From Jiulongibacter sp024742395 (lineage in GTDB: Bacteria; Bacteroidota; Bacteroidia; Cytophagales; Spirosomataceae): 64,000 bases of DNA. Position numbers and translations under genes: made by a program. The stretch lies in the NCBI GenBank assembly GCA_965249455.1, contig OZ252236.1:2232001-2296000 (forward strand), in the 5' to 3' direction. Positions 43,303-52,764 of the stretch are shown here, one piece after another. A model generated the notes under the pieces. That model was given only the letters and a program-made list of their open reading frames with translations. It did not search any database and was not told the origin of the DNA. Position 1 is the first letter of the stretch. Every line of letters begins with the position of its first letter.

Positions 43303-43854
43303 TTAACATAGGTTTATTGACTTCATTTTTTTCCTTATCCTGCTCAATGCAATTGGAGTAATTCCTACATATGAAGCAATCATGTGTTGCCTAACTCTGT
43401 TTTCGAGATTTGGATATTCTTCCAAAAATGCTTTATATCGGTTTTCACTATCCATTAGCAGAAATTCTCTTTCTCTTCTTTCTTTAATACTGTAACCCTT
43501 TTCAAGGAAAGCAATTAGCAGTTTATCCCATTTGGAATCAGCATTTCTTAGTTTATTCCATTGATGAAGGCTAATCTCTATTATTTCAGATTTTTCAATT
43601 GCTTCAATCGTAAAATAGGATTGTTCTCCAGCGATCATGGAGGTATAAGATGAAATAATATCTCCCTCCTTCATAAATACTTTTGTGAACTCTTTGCCTG
43701 CGTTTGTCAAAAAGTAGTATCTAAAAAGTCCCTTTTTGATGAGACCGATTTTATTAGGGATTTCCCCTTCTCTCACAAATACTTGTTTTTGGTCATAAAC
43801 TTTCCTTTTTCCCCGACCTTCCAGTTCTTCTAATAATTTGAGAATATTTTTCAT
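43303..43854 (-). CDS. Crp/Fnr-family transcriptional regulator
   Basis: The 183-residue form is taken from the ATG near 43854; an upstream ATG at 43887 would add 11 residues. It has the cyclic-nucleotide-like beta-barrel (LIKKGLFRYYFLTNAGKEFT) and a winged helix-turn-helix (RVRQHMIASYVGITPIALSRIRKK). No iron-sulfur Cys motif is seen. It is one of four such regulators in the window and lies beside the ICMT gene on the same strand, which it may control. Confidence 0.9.
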   Translation of the reverse strand: MKNILKLLEELEGRGKRKVYDQKQVFVREGEIPNKIGLIKKGLFRYYFLTNAGKEFTKVFMKEGDIISSYTSMIAGEQSYFTIEAIEKSEIIEISLHQWNKLRNADSKWDKLLIAFLEKGYSIKERREREFLLMDSENRYKAFLEEYPNLENRVRQHMIASYVGITPIALSRIRKKMKSINLC

Positions 43855-43949
43855 TTTATAAGCACCATCATTAACATAAAGAAACAAAAACCACTATTTG
43901 CGTATATATCTCATCCTTGAATAGCTTATTCGAATCTGCCTTTAGCAAT

Positions 43950-44807
43950 TTAAAAATTCCTATGCACTTCCATTTTGAAAAAGTCTTTTAATCTATGGGT
44001 TCCGTAAGAATCGGCGATGTTATCTGCGGCCATAGCGGTCAAAAAGAATTCTATAGGACCGTAGGTTTTAGAAGAGGTAAAGTTTCTTAAGATCCAGATG
44101 ATGAATCGTCGGCTCCAGTCTGGCAAATAGCTTATTTTAATTGGTTTTTGCCATGCTTTTAGAGCTTCTTCGGCTAATTCTGTATGCGTGAAAAAATCCG
44201 GGCCGCCTACAGTAAATTCGCTTTCACCTGCAATCATTTTGTTTACACATACCTCTGCTAAATCTGCTCCATGCACAGGATTTAGCTTAAAATTTCCATG
44301 ACCAAACAGATAGACCCTTCCTCTTTTTGCCATACTCAGGAAGTCGCCCATATCAGAGAAAAAGCCGTTTGGTCTTGCTACACTATGCCTAAGACTGGCG
44401 GCTTTGAGTTCATCTACAAATCTCTCTTTGGCTTCAAATATTTTTAAATGCCTCAATTGGTCGCCATGAATAGCGGAAACGTACTGAAAAGCTTCTACTT
44501 CTTCTTTCAGTGCTTGTTTTAGGAGGTTGGCATTTCCCTGATAGTCTACATCCATATACCTGAGTCCGTCTTTTTGACGGGTAATGCCTACCGTTGAGAA
44601 AACCCAGTTTATGCCGGAGCAAATGCCCTGCATACTCTCTGGCTTGGTAATTTCTGCCAAATAGAAGTCGTCTACTTCATCAAACATTTCTTTTTGGTCT
44701 TCTCGTCTAATCAAAACTCTGACCCAAAAATCTCTTTTCTTTAATTCCTTTACCAGGTATTGACCTAAATATCCTGTAGCCCCGGCTACTAATACTCTCT
44801 TTTTCAT
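43950..44807 (-). CDS. NmrA-like atypical SDR (NAD(P)H-binding)
   Basis: The 285-residue protein has an N-terminal GATGYLGQYL loop (residues 8-17) and the NmrA/YwnB-like fold (VFSTVGITRQK, YVSAIHGDQLRH, RPNGFFSDMGDF). Its fold and the missing YxxxK catalytic pair suggest a quinone reductase or NADP(H) sensor rather than a classical dehydrogenase. It follows a Crp/Fnr gene (44863-45444) on the same strand with a 55-bp gap. Confidence 0.88.
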   Translation of the reverse strand: MKKRVLVAGATGYLGQYLVKELKKRDFWVRVLIRREDQKEMFDEVDDFYLAEITKPESMQGICSGINWVFSTVGITRQKDGLRYMDVDYQGNANLLKQALKEEVEAFQYVSAIHGDQLRHLKIFEAKERFVDELKAASLRHSVARPNGFFSDMGDFLSMAKRGRVYLFGHGNFKLNPVHGADLAEVCVNKMIAGESEFTVGGPDFFTHTELAEEALKAWQKPIKISYLPDWSRRFIIWILRNFTSSKTYGPIEFFLTAMAADNIADSYGTHRLKDFFKMEVHRNF

Positions 44808-44862
44808 CTTTTCCTTTTTTTACAAAAGAATGAAGTAGCGGGTAGTTTCGCCTTGACGATCG

Positions 44863-45444
44863 TCAAGAATGCCGTTTCTTGTGAACACGGGTCTTAATTC
44901 TGCTTAAAGTTTCTGGCGACACGCCCAGAAATGAAGCAATGTGCTGCTGAGGGACACGCTGAAAGAGTTCTCCCTGCGTATTCAGTAAATCGATATAACG
45001 CTCCTCGGCAGATTTAGTAACGAAAGAAGCGATGACCTTTTGACAGGTGATCAGTTCATTTTCTGTGGCTATCCTGGCTAATACTTCAAATTTGGGCGAT
45101 TCTTTGAGTAAGATCTCAATCCTGGATTTGGTGAAAACAAACAGTTCTGTAGGTTCCATAGCCTGATAGTTTTCTATGGCAGGCACATTGAAAGTATAGC
45201 TTTCTCCGGCACAAATAAACTGCCCCTCGGTATAGAAGAATGCTGTTTTGTCATTCCCATCCACATTGTAAAAAAGTCTTACGCAGCCTTTGGTAATAAA
45301 ATAGATTTCGTTTGAAACGTGTCCTTCAGTGAAAATGATCTTATGCCTGCCATAAACCTTTTTCTGAACCGCATTTTTTAACAAGTGAATTTCTTTGGTA
45401 TTCAGAGGCGTATAAGCATTGATATGCTCCAGAAGGGTCTGCAA
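44863..45444 (-). CDS. Crp/Fnr-family transcriptional regulator
   Basis: The 193-residue protein has the beta-barrel effector domain (KIIFTEGHVSNEIYFITKGCVRLFYNV) and the winged helix-turn-helix RVPQQHIASFLGVSPETLSRIKTR. It resembles regulators in other Bacteroidota that sit next to a single target gene; here that target is probably the NmrA-like SDR gene that follows on the same strand. A single Cys (GCVRL) is present and no iron-sulfur cluster motif. Confidence 0.9.
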   Translation of the reverse strand: MQTLLEHINAYTPLNTKEIHLLKNAVQKKVYGRHKIIFTEGHVSNEIYFITKGCVRLFYNVDGNDKTAFFYTEGQFICAGESYTFNVPAIENYQAMEPTELFVFTKSRIEILLKESPKFEVLARIATENELITCQKVIASFVTKSAEERYIDLLNTQGELFQRVPQQHIASFLGVSPETLSRIKTRVHKKRHS

Positions 45445-45504
45445 AACAGTTTATGATTAGTGAATAAGTAAAGAAACAAAAGAACCGGACTGCAGGCAAG
45501 CCTT

Positions 45505-46395
45505 TTATAGCTGACTCAGCTTCCTGATACTCTTCTCCTTTAGGGCTTTGTCAAAAACAGCCAGTCCACCTATTTGTCCTTTAAAGAAATTTCCCATACC
45601 TCTCTTTAACAATACGGCCCCAACTGTAAAGTCTGAGCCATTGTCTCCCATTCCGTCAGGAAAGTAATACGGATTTTTACTGTGTGTCATGCCTTCAGGA
45701 TAGCCGTCAAAACCCTTGGTATGATTTATTAATTCAGGTTCCCTGGCTTTAAACTCCCCATTGAAGTAGGACTTAATATAGGTGCCATCGTAAGTAAAGG
45801 CAATGCATACCCATTCATTGGCAGGTACTTTCTGTTCACTGGCCGAATAATCAATCGAGTAGGGGAAAGGGGGCGTAGGCTTACCTGTTTTGGAAATATG
45901 GCCACAAACCTGATGAGCCCCATTGTAATGTGGAAGAGACACGAAAAGGCCGTACTGCCGCTTTCCGCCATCCTGATACTCGTTCCAGAGACCACCCACA
46001 AAACCCGTCTGCTCTCCTGTCCATTTTACCCAGGCCATAACAGTTACCTCTTTTTTGTCTCCATAAATATTTAAGGCCCCTACCTCCCTGGCAGGTAAGC
46101 TTAAATAGTTATTTCCTTCAAATAATGCTGAATAACCTGAAAGCGGTCCTTCATTCATACGTTTTACAGGCCCCTTGGCTTCAGTAAGCGGAAACAGCCC
46201 TTTTCCTTCTGCTTTTCTTTCATTACCCGTAGATTCTTTAAAATCCCATAAGGCCACCAGACCCCGGGTAGACTTTATTCGCTTAAGGATCGCTTCATTT
46301 CTGGTATTCGATTGGCTTTTTGCCGGCACATAAGTGAAGTTGAAAAGGATGGCAGCTAACAGGAAAAGAGTTTTGTTTAATAGGCTATGAGACAT
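45505..46395 (-). CDS. Secreted LamG/concanavalin-like lectin protein
   Basis: The 296-residue protein has a signal peptide (FLLAAILFNFTYVPAKS). The body is a LamG/jelly-roll lectin domain (VALWDFKESTGNERK, EVTVMAWVKWTGEQTGFVGGLW, ICIAFTYDGTYIKSYFNGE, FKGQIGGLAVFDKALKEKSIRKLSQL). Such proteins bind or help degrade polysaccharides at the cell surface. No catalytic site or sorting domain is evident. Confidence 0.85.
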   Translation of the reverse strand: MSHSLLNKTLFLLAAILFNFTYVPAKSQSNTRNEAILKRIKSTRGLVALWDFKESTGNERKAEGKGLFPLTEAKGPVKRMNEGPLSGYSALFEGNNYLSLPAREVGALNIYGDKKEVTVMAWVKWTGEQTGFVGGLWNEYQDGGKRQYGLFVSLPHYNGAHQVCGHISKTGKPTPPFPYSIDYSASEQKVPANEWVCIAFTYDGTYIKSYFNGEFKAREPELINHTKGFDGYPEGMTHSKNPYYFPDGMGDNGSDFTVGAVLLKRGMGNFFKGQIGGLAVFDKALKEKSIRKLSQL

Positions 46396-46512
46396 TGGTT
46401 TTAGTACTTCAAGGTTGAATTGGCAGGTGGGTGCTTTTACGAAATTAGTGCTTTAATTCCTTCTTAATTTATGCCATATTTTAGAAAATGGCCTTTATGA
46501 AAACTTCAAAAT

Positions 46513-46992
46513 TTACTCATTATGCAAAGTCTCAAAAACAATTTTCCATGAATCATCATCTTGCCTTTTCCAATTGATGATATAGGTTCCAATGTTGTTG
46601 ATGGTGTCTTTGGTTTCTTTATTGACAAAGATTTCATTGAAGCTATTGTAAGAAACCGCCAGGTCTTGCGAGGGGATGATTGTCGGCCTACCTCTACTGA
46701 TTAATTTTACATCATATTTGGCATAGATGCGTTCCCATTGGGCTTTTAGAGAATCTTTAGTAGTTATGGAAATCGGTGTTTCAGGATAAATAGCGGTGTA
46801 ATCATCTGCATAAAACTCTATCCAATCAAAATCAAATCGTTCGTATACAGCATATAGACTATCTACTTGCATAGTTATGAGTTCTGTAATTTCTGCATCA
46901 GTAGGCGGTGTCTCTGATTCAGGGGTTTGACAGGCTAGGAAGGCGAAAGAAAGACTAAGGAGCGTGAGGGCTTTTTGTGTCAAGTTTATCAT
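46513..46992 (-). CDS. Lipoprotein with SnoaL/DUF4440-like domain
   Basis: The 159-residue form uses the ATG near 46992 (an upstream ATG at 47043 is possible). A signal and lipobox FLAC are followed by a DUF4440/NTF2-like domain (MQVDSLYAVYERFDFDWIEFYADDYTAIYP, and YIINWKRQDDDSWKIVFETLHNE at the end). DUF4440 proteins bind small molecules or act as ketosteroid-isomerase-like enzymes. It faces away from the dehydrogenase gene at 47264. Confidence 0.8.
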   Translation of the reverse strand: MINLTQKALTLLSLSFAFLACQTPESETPPTDAEITELITMQVDSLYAVYERFDFDWIEFYADDYTAIYPETPISITTKDSLKAQWERIYAKYDVKLISRGRPTIIPSQDLAVSYNSFNEIFVNKETKDTINNIGTYIINWKRQDDDSWKIVFETLHNE

Positions 46993-47263
46993 GTTTTCTG
47001 GCTTTTTATGTTTTTGCCTTACAAATTGAAGAATGCAAGGCATGAATCAATTGTAGGATTATCGTTTCAATTTATCGATTCCTGACTTCTAAATCAATGA
47101 AAAGGTTCGGAAGTAAATGATCAAGTGCATCCATTCAGCTGGCGGGCGGGGATTTTGGTGCGTTTGTTCAAAACTTCCTGCTTTACGTTTCTTAACCCAA
47201 GTCAATGTATCAAAAAATGGACGCCAATAATTTTGCCGTATAAAATTCTAAAAAAGTAAAATT

Positions 47264-48205
47264 ATGAGAGCAATTGAATGTAGAAAGTATGGAAGCTATG
47301 AGAACTTAGTACTAACTGAGGTTGAAAAGCCTAATCCAAAAGAAAATGAAGTGCTAATAAAGATCAAAGCAACTTCAGTAACCACCAGTGATGTCCTTAT
47401 TCGTAAGCTGGATGAGCCCCTTGTTCCAAGATTTATTCTTCAACTAATATTTGGTTTTGGGAAACCAAGAAATCCGATTTTAGGAATGGTAACAGCGGGT
47501 GTGGTAGAAGGCAAGGGGAAGAATGTAACTGCATTTAATATAGGAGATGAGGTATTTGCCTATGGCTCGGTATCGCCTACAAAAAGGCATTTCGGCTCTT
47601 ATGCTGAATATATTTGTTTACCGGAAGACTGGAATATTGCCCACAAGCCTGTCAATACCAGTTTTGAGGAAGCCGCTTCCCTACCTTATGGTGGATTACT
47701 CGCTTCGCATTTACTAAACAAGACGAGAATACAAAAGGGAGATAAAGTGCTTATCTATGGTGCATCGGGAAGTATAGGTACAATGGCGATTCAACTGGCA
47801 AAACATGCCGGAGCACATGTTACCAGTGTTTGCAGCAGTAAAAACTTTGAACTAGTCAGGTCTTTGGGAAGTGATGAGGTTCTCGACTATACCGAAGAAA
47901 ATGCAGAGACAAAGCTGGAAACGTATAAGTATGTGATAGATGCTGTGGGCAATAGTAAAAACTCAGTGCTCAAGGAAAATAGCAAAAAGGCACTTATACC
48001 CAATGGGAAGTACATCTCCATTGATCAGGGTACACCTTTAACTCCAAAAAGTGCCTTTATGAATCTAAAATTGCTCGCTGAAAAGGGGAAAATCAAACCA
48101 GTAATTGATCGTGTTTATCCATTAGAGAAAATGGTAGAGGCACATCAGTATGTAGAAATGGGGCATAAAAAAGGCAATGTGATCATTTCTGTGTTTGAGA
48201 ATTAA
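47264..48205 (+). CDS. Medium-chain alcohol dehydrogenase/quinone reductase-like (MDR)
   Basis: The 313-residue protein has the GroES-like domain (ECRKYGSYENLVLTEVEKP) and a Rossmann domain with the cofactor motif VLIYGASGSIGTMAIQLAKHAGA. The zinc-ligand Cys set of alcohol dehydrogenases is not present, which places it with zinc-independent quinone-reductase-like MDR enzymes. It probably reduces quinones or enones with NADPH. It is followed by a CPBP gene on the same strand after 68 bp. Confidence 0.9.
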   Translation: MRAIECRKYGSYENLVLTEVEKPNPKENEVLIKIKATSVTTSDVLIRKLDEPLVPRFILQLIFGFGKPRNPILGMVTAGVVEGKGKNVTAFNIGDEVFAYGSVSPTKRHFGSYAEYICLPEDWNIAHKPVNTSFEEAASLPYGGLLASHLLNKTRIQKGDKVLIYGASGSIGTMAIQLAKHAGAHVTSVCSSKNFELVRSLGSDEVLDYTEENAETKLETYKYVIDAVGNSKNSVLKENSKKALIPNGKYISIDQGTPLTPKSAFMNLKLLAEKGKIKPVIDRVYPLEKMVEAHQYVEMGHKKGNVIISVFEN

Positions 48206-48273
48206 TTGTTTAAATTAATAAGTCAAGTTGGGCTAAATTCATCTTTGTCCCTTCTTTGAATAAAAAAAATAGC

Positions 48274-49131
48274 ATGAAATCTATAAAATTGAATGAACGA
48301 AAAGAAGCATGGTCTACCATCATTTTATTTCTGGGCATCACGCTGGCCCTTACCTCACCCTTTCATTATGCCATTGTAAAACTCTACCCTTCAAGAATTT
48401 ACGTTGGGGCTATCATGTGGTGTCCGGCTTTGGCGGCTTTTATTACTCTTAGAATAAAAGGATATAAAATTTCTTCTCTTCCCTGGAATTGGGGGAACTG
48501 GAGGTACATCCGGATGGCTTATTTTATACCTGCCTTCTATAGCATAGTCACTTATATGCTGATTTGGATTTTCGGATTGGGTAGTCTGGCTACAGAAGAA
48601 GTAATTATGGAATGGGGGAGAGAACTTGGCTTGTATGGTATAGGTAAATTAACTCCCTCTTTGGTCATGATCATAGCCATACCCTTATTAGGCACCATAG
48701 AGGTGATTAGAGCTGCCGCCACCACTTTAGGAGAAGAAATAGGCTGGCGGGGATTTTTTATTTATGAATTAAGAAAAGTACTTTCGTATACGGGTGTGTC
48801 TGTTTTTAGCGGATTTATTTGGGCGGCCTGGCATTGGCCGCTGCTGGTCTTTTATAGCAATAATGTCCTGTTGGAATTCATCACGTTCTTCACAGTAATT
48901 ATTTCTATGTCCTTTATTATGACTTACTATACGTTTAAATCCAAAAGCCTGTGGCCGGCCGTTCTATTTCATGCCGTAAGCAATGTGTACATTCAAAAAA
49001 TTATGCCTGAATTAACCATAGGGAAGGAAGGGCATGACTATTGGCTTGGTGAAAATGGAATCATGTTTGCTTTAATTACCAGCATTTTTGGAATCTACTA
49101 TTGGAGGATGGCTTTAAAAGAAAAAATGTGA
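48274..49131 (+). CDS. CPBP-family intramembrane glutamic endopeptidase
   Basis: The 285-residue form starts at the ATG at 48274; a TTG at 48256 is also possible. It has about eight membrane helices and the CPBP motifs: EEIGWRGFF (EExxxR), HWPLLVFY (HxxxB) and a later His in LFHAVSNVYI. Members process prenylated CAAX-like peptides or mature bacteriocins, but many have no known substrate. It lies between the MDR gene and the beta-lactamase-like gene, all on the plus strand. Confidence 0.9.
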   Translation: MKSIKLNERKEAWSTIILFLGITLALTSPFHYAIVKLYPSRIYVGAIMWCPALAAFITLRIKGYKISSLPWNWGNWRYIRMAYFIPAFYSIVTYMLIWIFGLGSLATEEVIMEWGRELGLYGIGKLTPSLVMIIAIPLLGTIEVIRAAATTLGEEIGWRGFFIYELRKVLSYTGVSVFSGFIWAAWHWPLLVFYSNNVLLEFITFFTVIISMSFIMTYYTFKSKSLWPAVLFHAVSNVYIQKIMPELTIGKEGHDYWLGENGIMFALITSIFGIYYWRMALKEKM

Positions 49132-49226
49132 TTAAGTAGCCATGTTTGTAGGGATTACCTATAACCTTTATTTGATGCCGCTACTACTTACATATTAAAA
49201 CTGTTCAAAGTTAATAAACGTGAATT

Positions 49227-50252
49227 ATGACAAAGAAAAACACAAAACAAATTCTGCGGATCGCGTTGATTGTCGGCTCGCTGGCCTCTTTATACTTCGT
49301 ACCTTGGCGATTGGTTAAGGCATGGGTACTTCCACTTCCTGATACTCTTCAGGAACAAGTAGATGAAGCCATAAATCACGGATTTGATGGAATGATACTT
49401 TATGTAGATAAGGCTGGTAAATCACCGCTATTTCTTTCTTCGGGTTGGCATAACAGACAATCTAAAATACCTGCCGATCCTCACGCTTTATTTAAGATTG
49501 CGAGCATCAGCAAACTATATGACGCCGTGGCAGTGACTAAATTAGTTAATGCACAAAGGCTTTCTTTAGATAAAACGATCGCTGATTATTTGCCGGAAAT
49601 TGCCGGAAGAATTGAGAATGCAGGAGAAATCACTTTAAGGTTAATGATACAGCATAGAAGTGGTCTTCCTAATTTTACGGATGCTCCTGATTTTTGGGCA
49701 TCGCCTACAAAAACGTTTGAAGAGAGTCTTTCCTTAATACTGGACAAGCCAGCCCGCTTTGAACCTGGTGAGGACTACGAATATTGCAATACGAATTACC
49801 TGCTTGTCAATAAAATTATGGATGATGAACTGGGCTATAATAACTTTCAATTTATTCGGGAAGAAATTCTTAAGCCACTGCACCTTCAGCATACTTATGA
49901 ATCTTTGAGTGAAGTAAATTTAGAGGAGGTGATGAGTGGTTATCATGTTGGGCATCCTTATGATTTAAAAGAAGACGAACACGGCATGCTGGCTACGGCC
50001 GAAGATGTCGGTACTTTCCTGAGGGCATTGAATGATGGCTCTGTGTTTGCTGCGGGTGAGCAGGAAATATATGCTTCTGTTTATGAATACGAACATGGTG
50101 GCTGGGTGCCGGGCTATCAAAGTTTTGCAAAGTACCATAAAGATATAGATGCCGTTACAGTTGAGTTCTACAGCACCACTGATCCTAAGCTGATCAATTG
50201 GAACTTGTCAGAAATAATAAACAATAGAATTGTTAAAATTCTGAAAAGGTAA
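49227..50252 (+). CDS. Beta-lactamase-family serine hydrolase (class C-like)
   Basis: The 341-residue protein has an N-terminal membrane anchor or signal (about residues 10-30) and a beta-lactamase/transpeptidase fold. The active-site SxxK is S-I-S-K at residues 93-96 (KIASISKLYDA), and Y-C-N in YEYCNTNY is the YxN motif. The third motif K-T-G is replaced (HGGWVPGYQS). Family members hydrolyse amides or esters such as D-amino-acid peptides. The altered third motif makes a true beta-lactamase unlikely. Confidence 0.85.
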   Translation: MTKKNTKQILRIALIVGSLASLYFVPWRLVKAWVLPLPDTLQEQVDEAINHGFDGMILYVDKAGKSPLFLSSGWHNRQSKIPADPHALFKIASISKLYDAVAVTKLVNAQRLSLDKTIADYLPEIAGRIENAGEITLRLMIQHRSGLPNFTDAPDFWASPTKTFEESLSLILDKPARFEPGEDYEYCNTNYLLVNKIMDDELGYNNFQFIREEILKPLHLQHTYESLSEVNLEEVMSGYHVGHPYDLKEDEHGMLATAEDVGTFLRALNDGSVFAAGEQEIYASVYEYEHGGWVPGYQSFAKYHKDIDAVTVEFYSTTDPKLINWNLSEIINNRIVKILKR

Positions 50253-50321
50253 AGGAATTCATTGCCTATTGAGAACTAGCTCCTCAAATTATAATGCTTA
50301 AAAATGGCTTTGGGTCCAGTT

Positions 50322-50909
50322 TTAGTCCAGTTCAGTAGCAATTCGTTTCCTTATTCTGCTTAAAGACTCTGGTTTTACCCCAATATAACTGGCGAGATGA
50401 TATTGTGGAATTCGCTGTATTAAATCAGGCCTTGACTTTATCAGCTTTAAATAGCGTTGTTCGGGCGAGTCTACATAGTAGGAGCTTAAGGCTTCTCTTT
50501 GTTTGGCGAAAGCCGCCTCCATGATGTTCCTTGAAATGGTTTCAAATCTGGGGAAGCGTTTAAAAAGTTCCTGAGCTTTTTGTTCGTCTCCAATAACTAC
50601 TGTTGTGTCTTCCATACAAATCCAATTATGCTGGGAGGCATTTTCAGGTGTAAAGTTGTTCAGCGAGATAGCCCATTGTTCTTCAGTGAAGAAATTGGTG
50701 GTTTTTTCATCACCATCCGTTAAAACGTATTCTCTAATACAGCCTTCAAGAATGAAATAGGTGCTGCTTGATTTTTGGCTCTCTTTTAATAAAAAATCCC
50801 CCTTTTTATATGTTTTGGTCTGCATGCTTTCAGCAATACCTTTTGATTCTTCATCTGATAGCGGAGAAATTTTCGAAAAGTAGTTTACAAACTTATTTAC
50901 ATAGTTCAT
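50322..50909 (-). CDS. Crp/Fnr-family transcriptional regulator
   Basis: The 195-residue protein has the effector barrel (KKGDFLLKESQKSSSTYFILEGCIREYV) and the winged helix-turn-helix RIPQYHLASYIGVKPESLSRIRKR. It is the fourth Crp/Fnr-like regulator in the window. It faces the plus-strand beta-lactamase gene end to end, so its target is not obvious from position; nearest on the same strand is the NTF2-like gene at 51150. No iron-sulfur motif. Confidence 0.9.
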   Translation of the reverse strand: MNYVNKFVNYFSKISPLSDEESKGIAESMQTKTYKKGDFLLKESQKSSSTYFILEGCIREYVLTDGDEKTTNFFTEEQWAISLNNFTPENASQHNWICMEDTTVVIGDEQKAQELFKRFPRFETISRNIMEAAFAKQREALSSYYVDSPEQRYLKLIKSRPDLIQRIPQYHLASYIGVKPESLSRIRKRIATELD

Positions 50910-51149
50910 TCTTACGTGTTTTCTTTTAGTCTTAGATAAGTTATCACACTCATGATGTAAGTTAAGCGAATTAGAATTTTTCAGCTAAACTACCGCCTCA
51001 TATAAGCCTTTTTGGGCCCGTGTTAGAAGACTTGTACCGAATTTTTAAAAGTAAGGTACTATTTTTTATGGAAAAGCCAGATATGGAAAAAGTCTAGCCT
51101 CTCAAGGGGTATGCTCATACCGACGTGACTTTAATTAGATAGAAATACA

Positions 51150-51629
51150 CTATTTCTGTAGCCGAACCGATACATAAGATCCGTTCAATATTTTCCAATT
51201 CACATCTTCTTTAATAAGAGTGAAATAATCTAGATTATTGTTTCTAGGTTCACCATTGATGGTAAAAATGGCATCAGCTTTTACAAAGGCCAGTCTTCCC
51301 ATTTCCATATGGACAGTAAATTCAGAAACGGGCTCAGTATATTTTGTTGGGTTTTCATAAGATTTTAGGCGTTCCAAAAACTCCTGAATGGTATAGGTTT
51401 TAGTAATCCATTTCCCAACTCTTAACGAGGCTCCATAGATGTTCGCCTTGTCGCTTAACATGGTCTGCACTTTCTCAATATCGTGATTACCAATGGCAGT
51501 CAGAAATTGCTCTACCAGGTTTATTAAAGCCCCTTTTTCAGCTTCCATATCTGGTTCCTCTTCAATCTGTTGGGCAGAAGCAGAAAGACAAAATGTGAGT
51601 GAAATTATTATTGCCAATACCTTATTCAT
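51150..51629 (-). CDS. Secreted SnoaL/NTF2-like protein
   Basis: The 159-residue protein has a signal peptide (LAIIISLTFCLSASAQ) and an NTF2-like (DUF4440/SnoaL) domain: LVEQFLTAIGNHDIEKVQTML, IYGASLRVGKW, FTVHMEMGRLAFVKADAIFTI, WKILNGSYVSVRLQ. Probable periplasmic ligand-binding or isomerase-like protein. It is the second exported NTF2-like protein in this part (the other is the lipoprotein at 46513). Confidence 0.85.
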   Translation of the reverse strand: MNKVLAIIISLTFCLSASAQQIEEEPDMEAEKGALINLVEQFLTAIGNHDIEKVQTMLSDKANIYGASLRVGKWITKTYTIQEFLERLKSYENPTKYTEPVSEFTVHMEMGRLAFVKADAIFTINGEPRNNNLDYFTLIKEDVNWKILNGSYVSVRLQK

Positions 51630-51792
51630 TTCGCCTTTTGTTGGGTTGGAGTAGGGGTGATTTTGTGTTGATATTGAATGTCTTAAGTGTATTTTCTTAA
51701 GTATTCCAGAGCTGAATTTTGTTTACTGAGTAAGGGTTTCTTACTAAGCTGAAACTTATGGAAATATTTTCCCAACAAAGCTTTGTCTCAAT

Positions 51793-52600
51793 TTACGCTT
51801 CTTTTAATTCAATGCCACTCTTAGTCGTAGCAAAAACTGAATTGTCAGGTTGTTTTTCAGGACTTAATATAAGTCTCGTTCCTTCTTTCACATTTGCTAA
51901 AGACTTGAGGTTACTAAAGTTATAAGGCGATTTTCCATATTATTTATATGGTTCAACGTTGGTAAACAATTCATTGCAAAAGTCCTTCTGGGCAATACAA
52001 TTCACTTGTTAAGTGTACATTGTCATTTAAAATAACTTTGTCATGAATGTGAGGCACTCTTGGGTCATACCCACCAGGCACTACCGTGGTAGACTCTGCC
52101 TTTCCATTTAAACAGTTTTTTGATAACCCCTTAACTAAGTGGTATCGTTACGTGGTTCAATATGTTGTTTTTGGCCAAACTCTAATTGTTTGGCAGATTC
52201 CCAAATATTATGTCCTAATCCTTCGGTATATACACTGACGTTGCCATGAGCATCACATTGTCAAATTTCAATAAAGGCATTTTCTATTGGAATGCAGCTG
52301 GGATAGTCAACCAGTTGAAAATTGAGGTTTAAAACTTTTCCATTTATACTTATTGCTTCTTTAAGGTGATTTTAAATAATAGGGACCTTCTGAAATGGGT
52401 GAAGATGACACGCAAATCTCATCATCAAATTTGGTATCAAAGTCATTATGGGTTCACTATCATTGTCTTGACGTACTTTCCCGGTAAATCTTTCGTTTGC
52501 CAAGCCATGCACTTATTCCCGCAAGACCCGGAGCAGACAAGGAATTGCTAAAGATTTTTCTTCATTAGGGCTATTTTTTTAAGGATGTTCTCGGGGCTTT
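51793..52600 (-). pseudogene. Intradiol ring-cleavage dioxygenase, decayed
   Basis: Read on the minus strand in pieces, this is an intradiol dioxygenase. SSSPISEGPYYLKSP (near 52390) matches the family entry segment, VDYPSCIPIENAFIEI then stop then QCDAHGN (near 52270) corresponds to the WxCDAxGxYS block with the Trp codon turned to TGA, VPGGYDPRVPHIHDKVIL (near 52055) carries the His pair of the iron site, and VKEGTRLILSPEKQ leads to the stop at 51793. At least two stops and several frameshifts break it. It lies next to the broken FAD monooxygenase, its natural partner in aromatic-ring degradation. Confidence 0.75.
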
Positions 52601-52764
52601 TCATTCTTGTCAGGCCATAAACGGGACATCATCATTCTACATTATTCTGTTTACTGGAATGGCATACCTTATCCACTAATTTAAAGAATTAAAAGGAAGG
52701 GGGGCTTCTTAATATTTTCATTTGTTTATTTCCAAAGCATAGTTTTCCCTTTTTCTGTTACAGT

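Noticed and set aside
52366..52551. 61-codon plus-strand frame
   Set aside because: It is the antisense shadow of the decayed dioxygenase, whose family blocks read on the minus strand.
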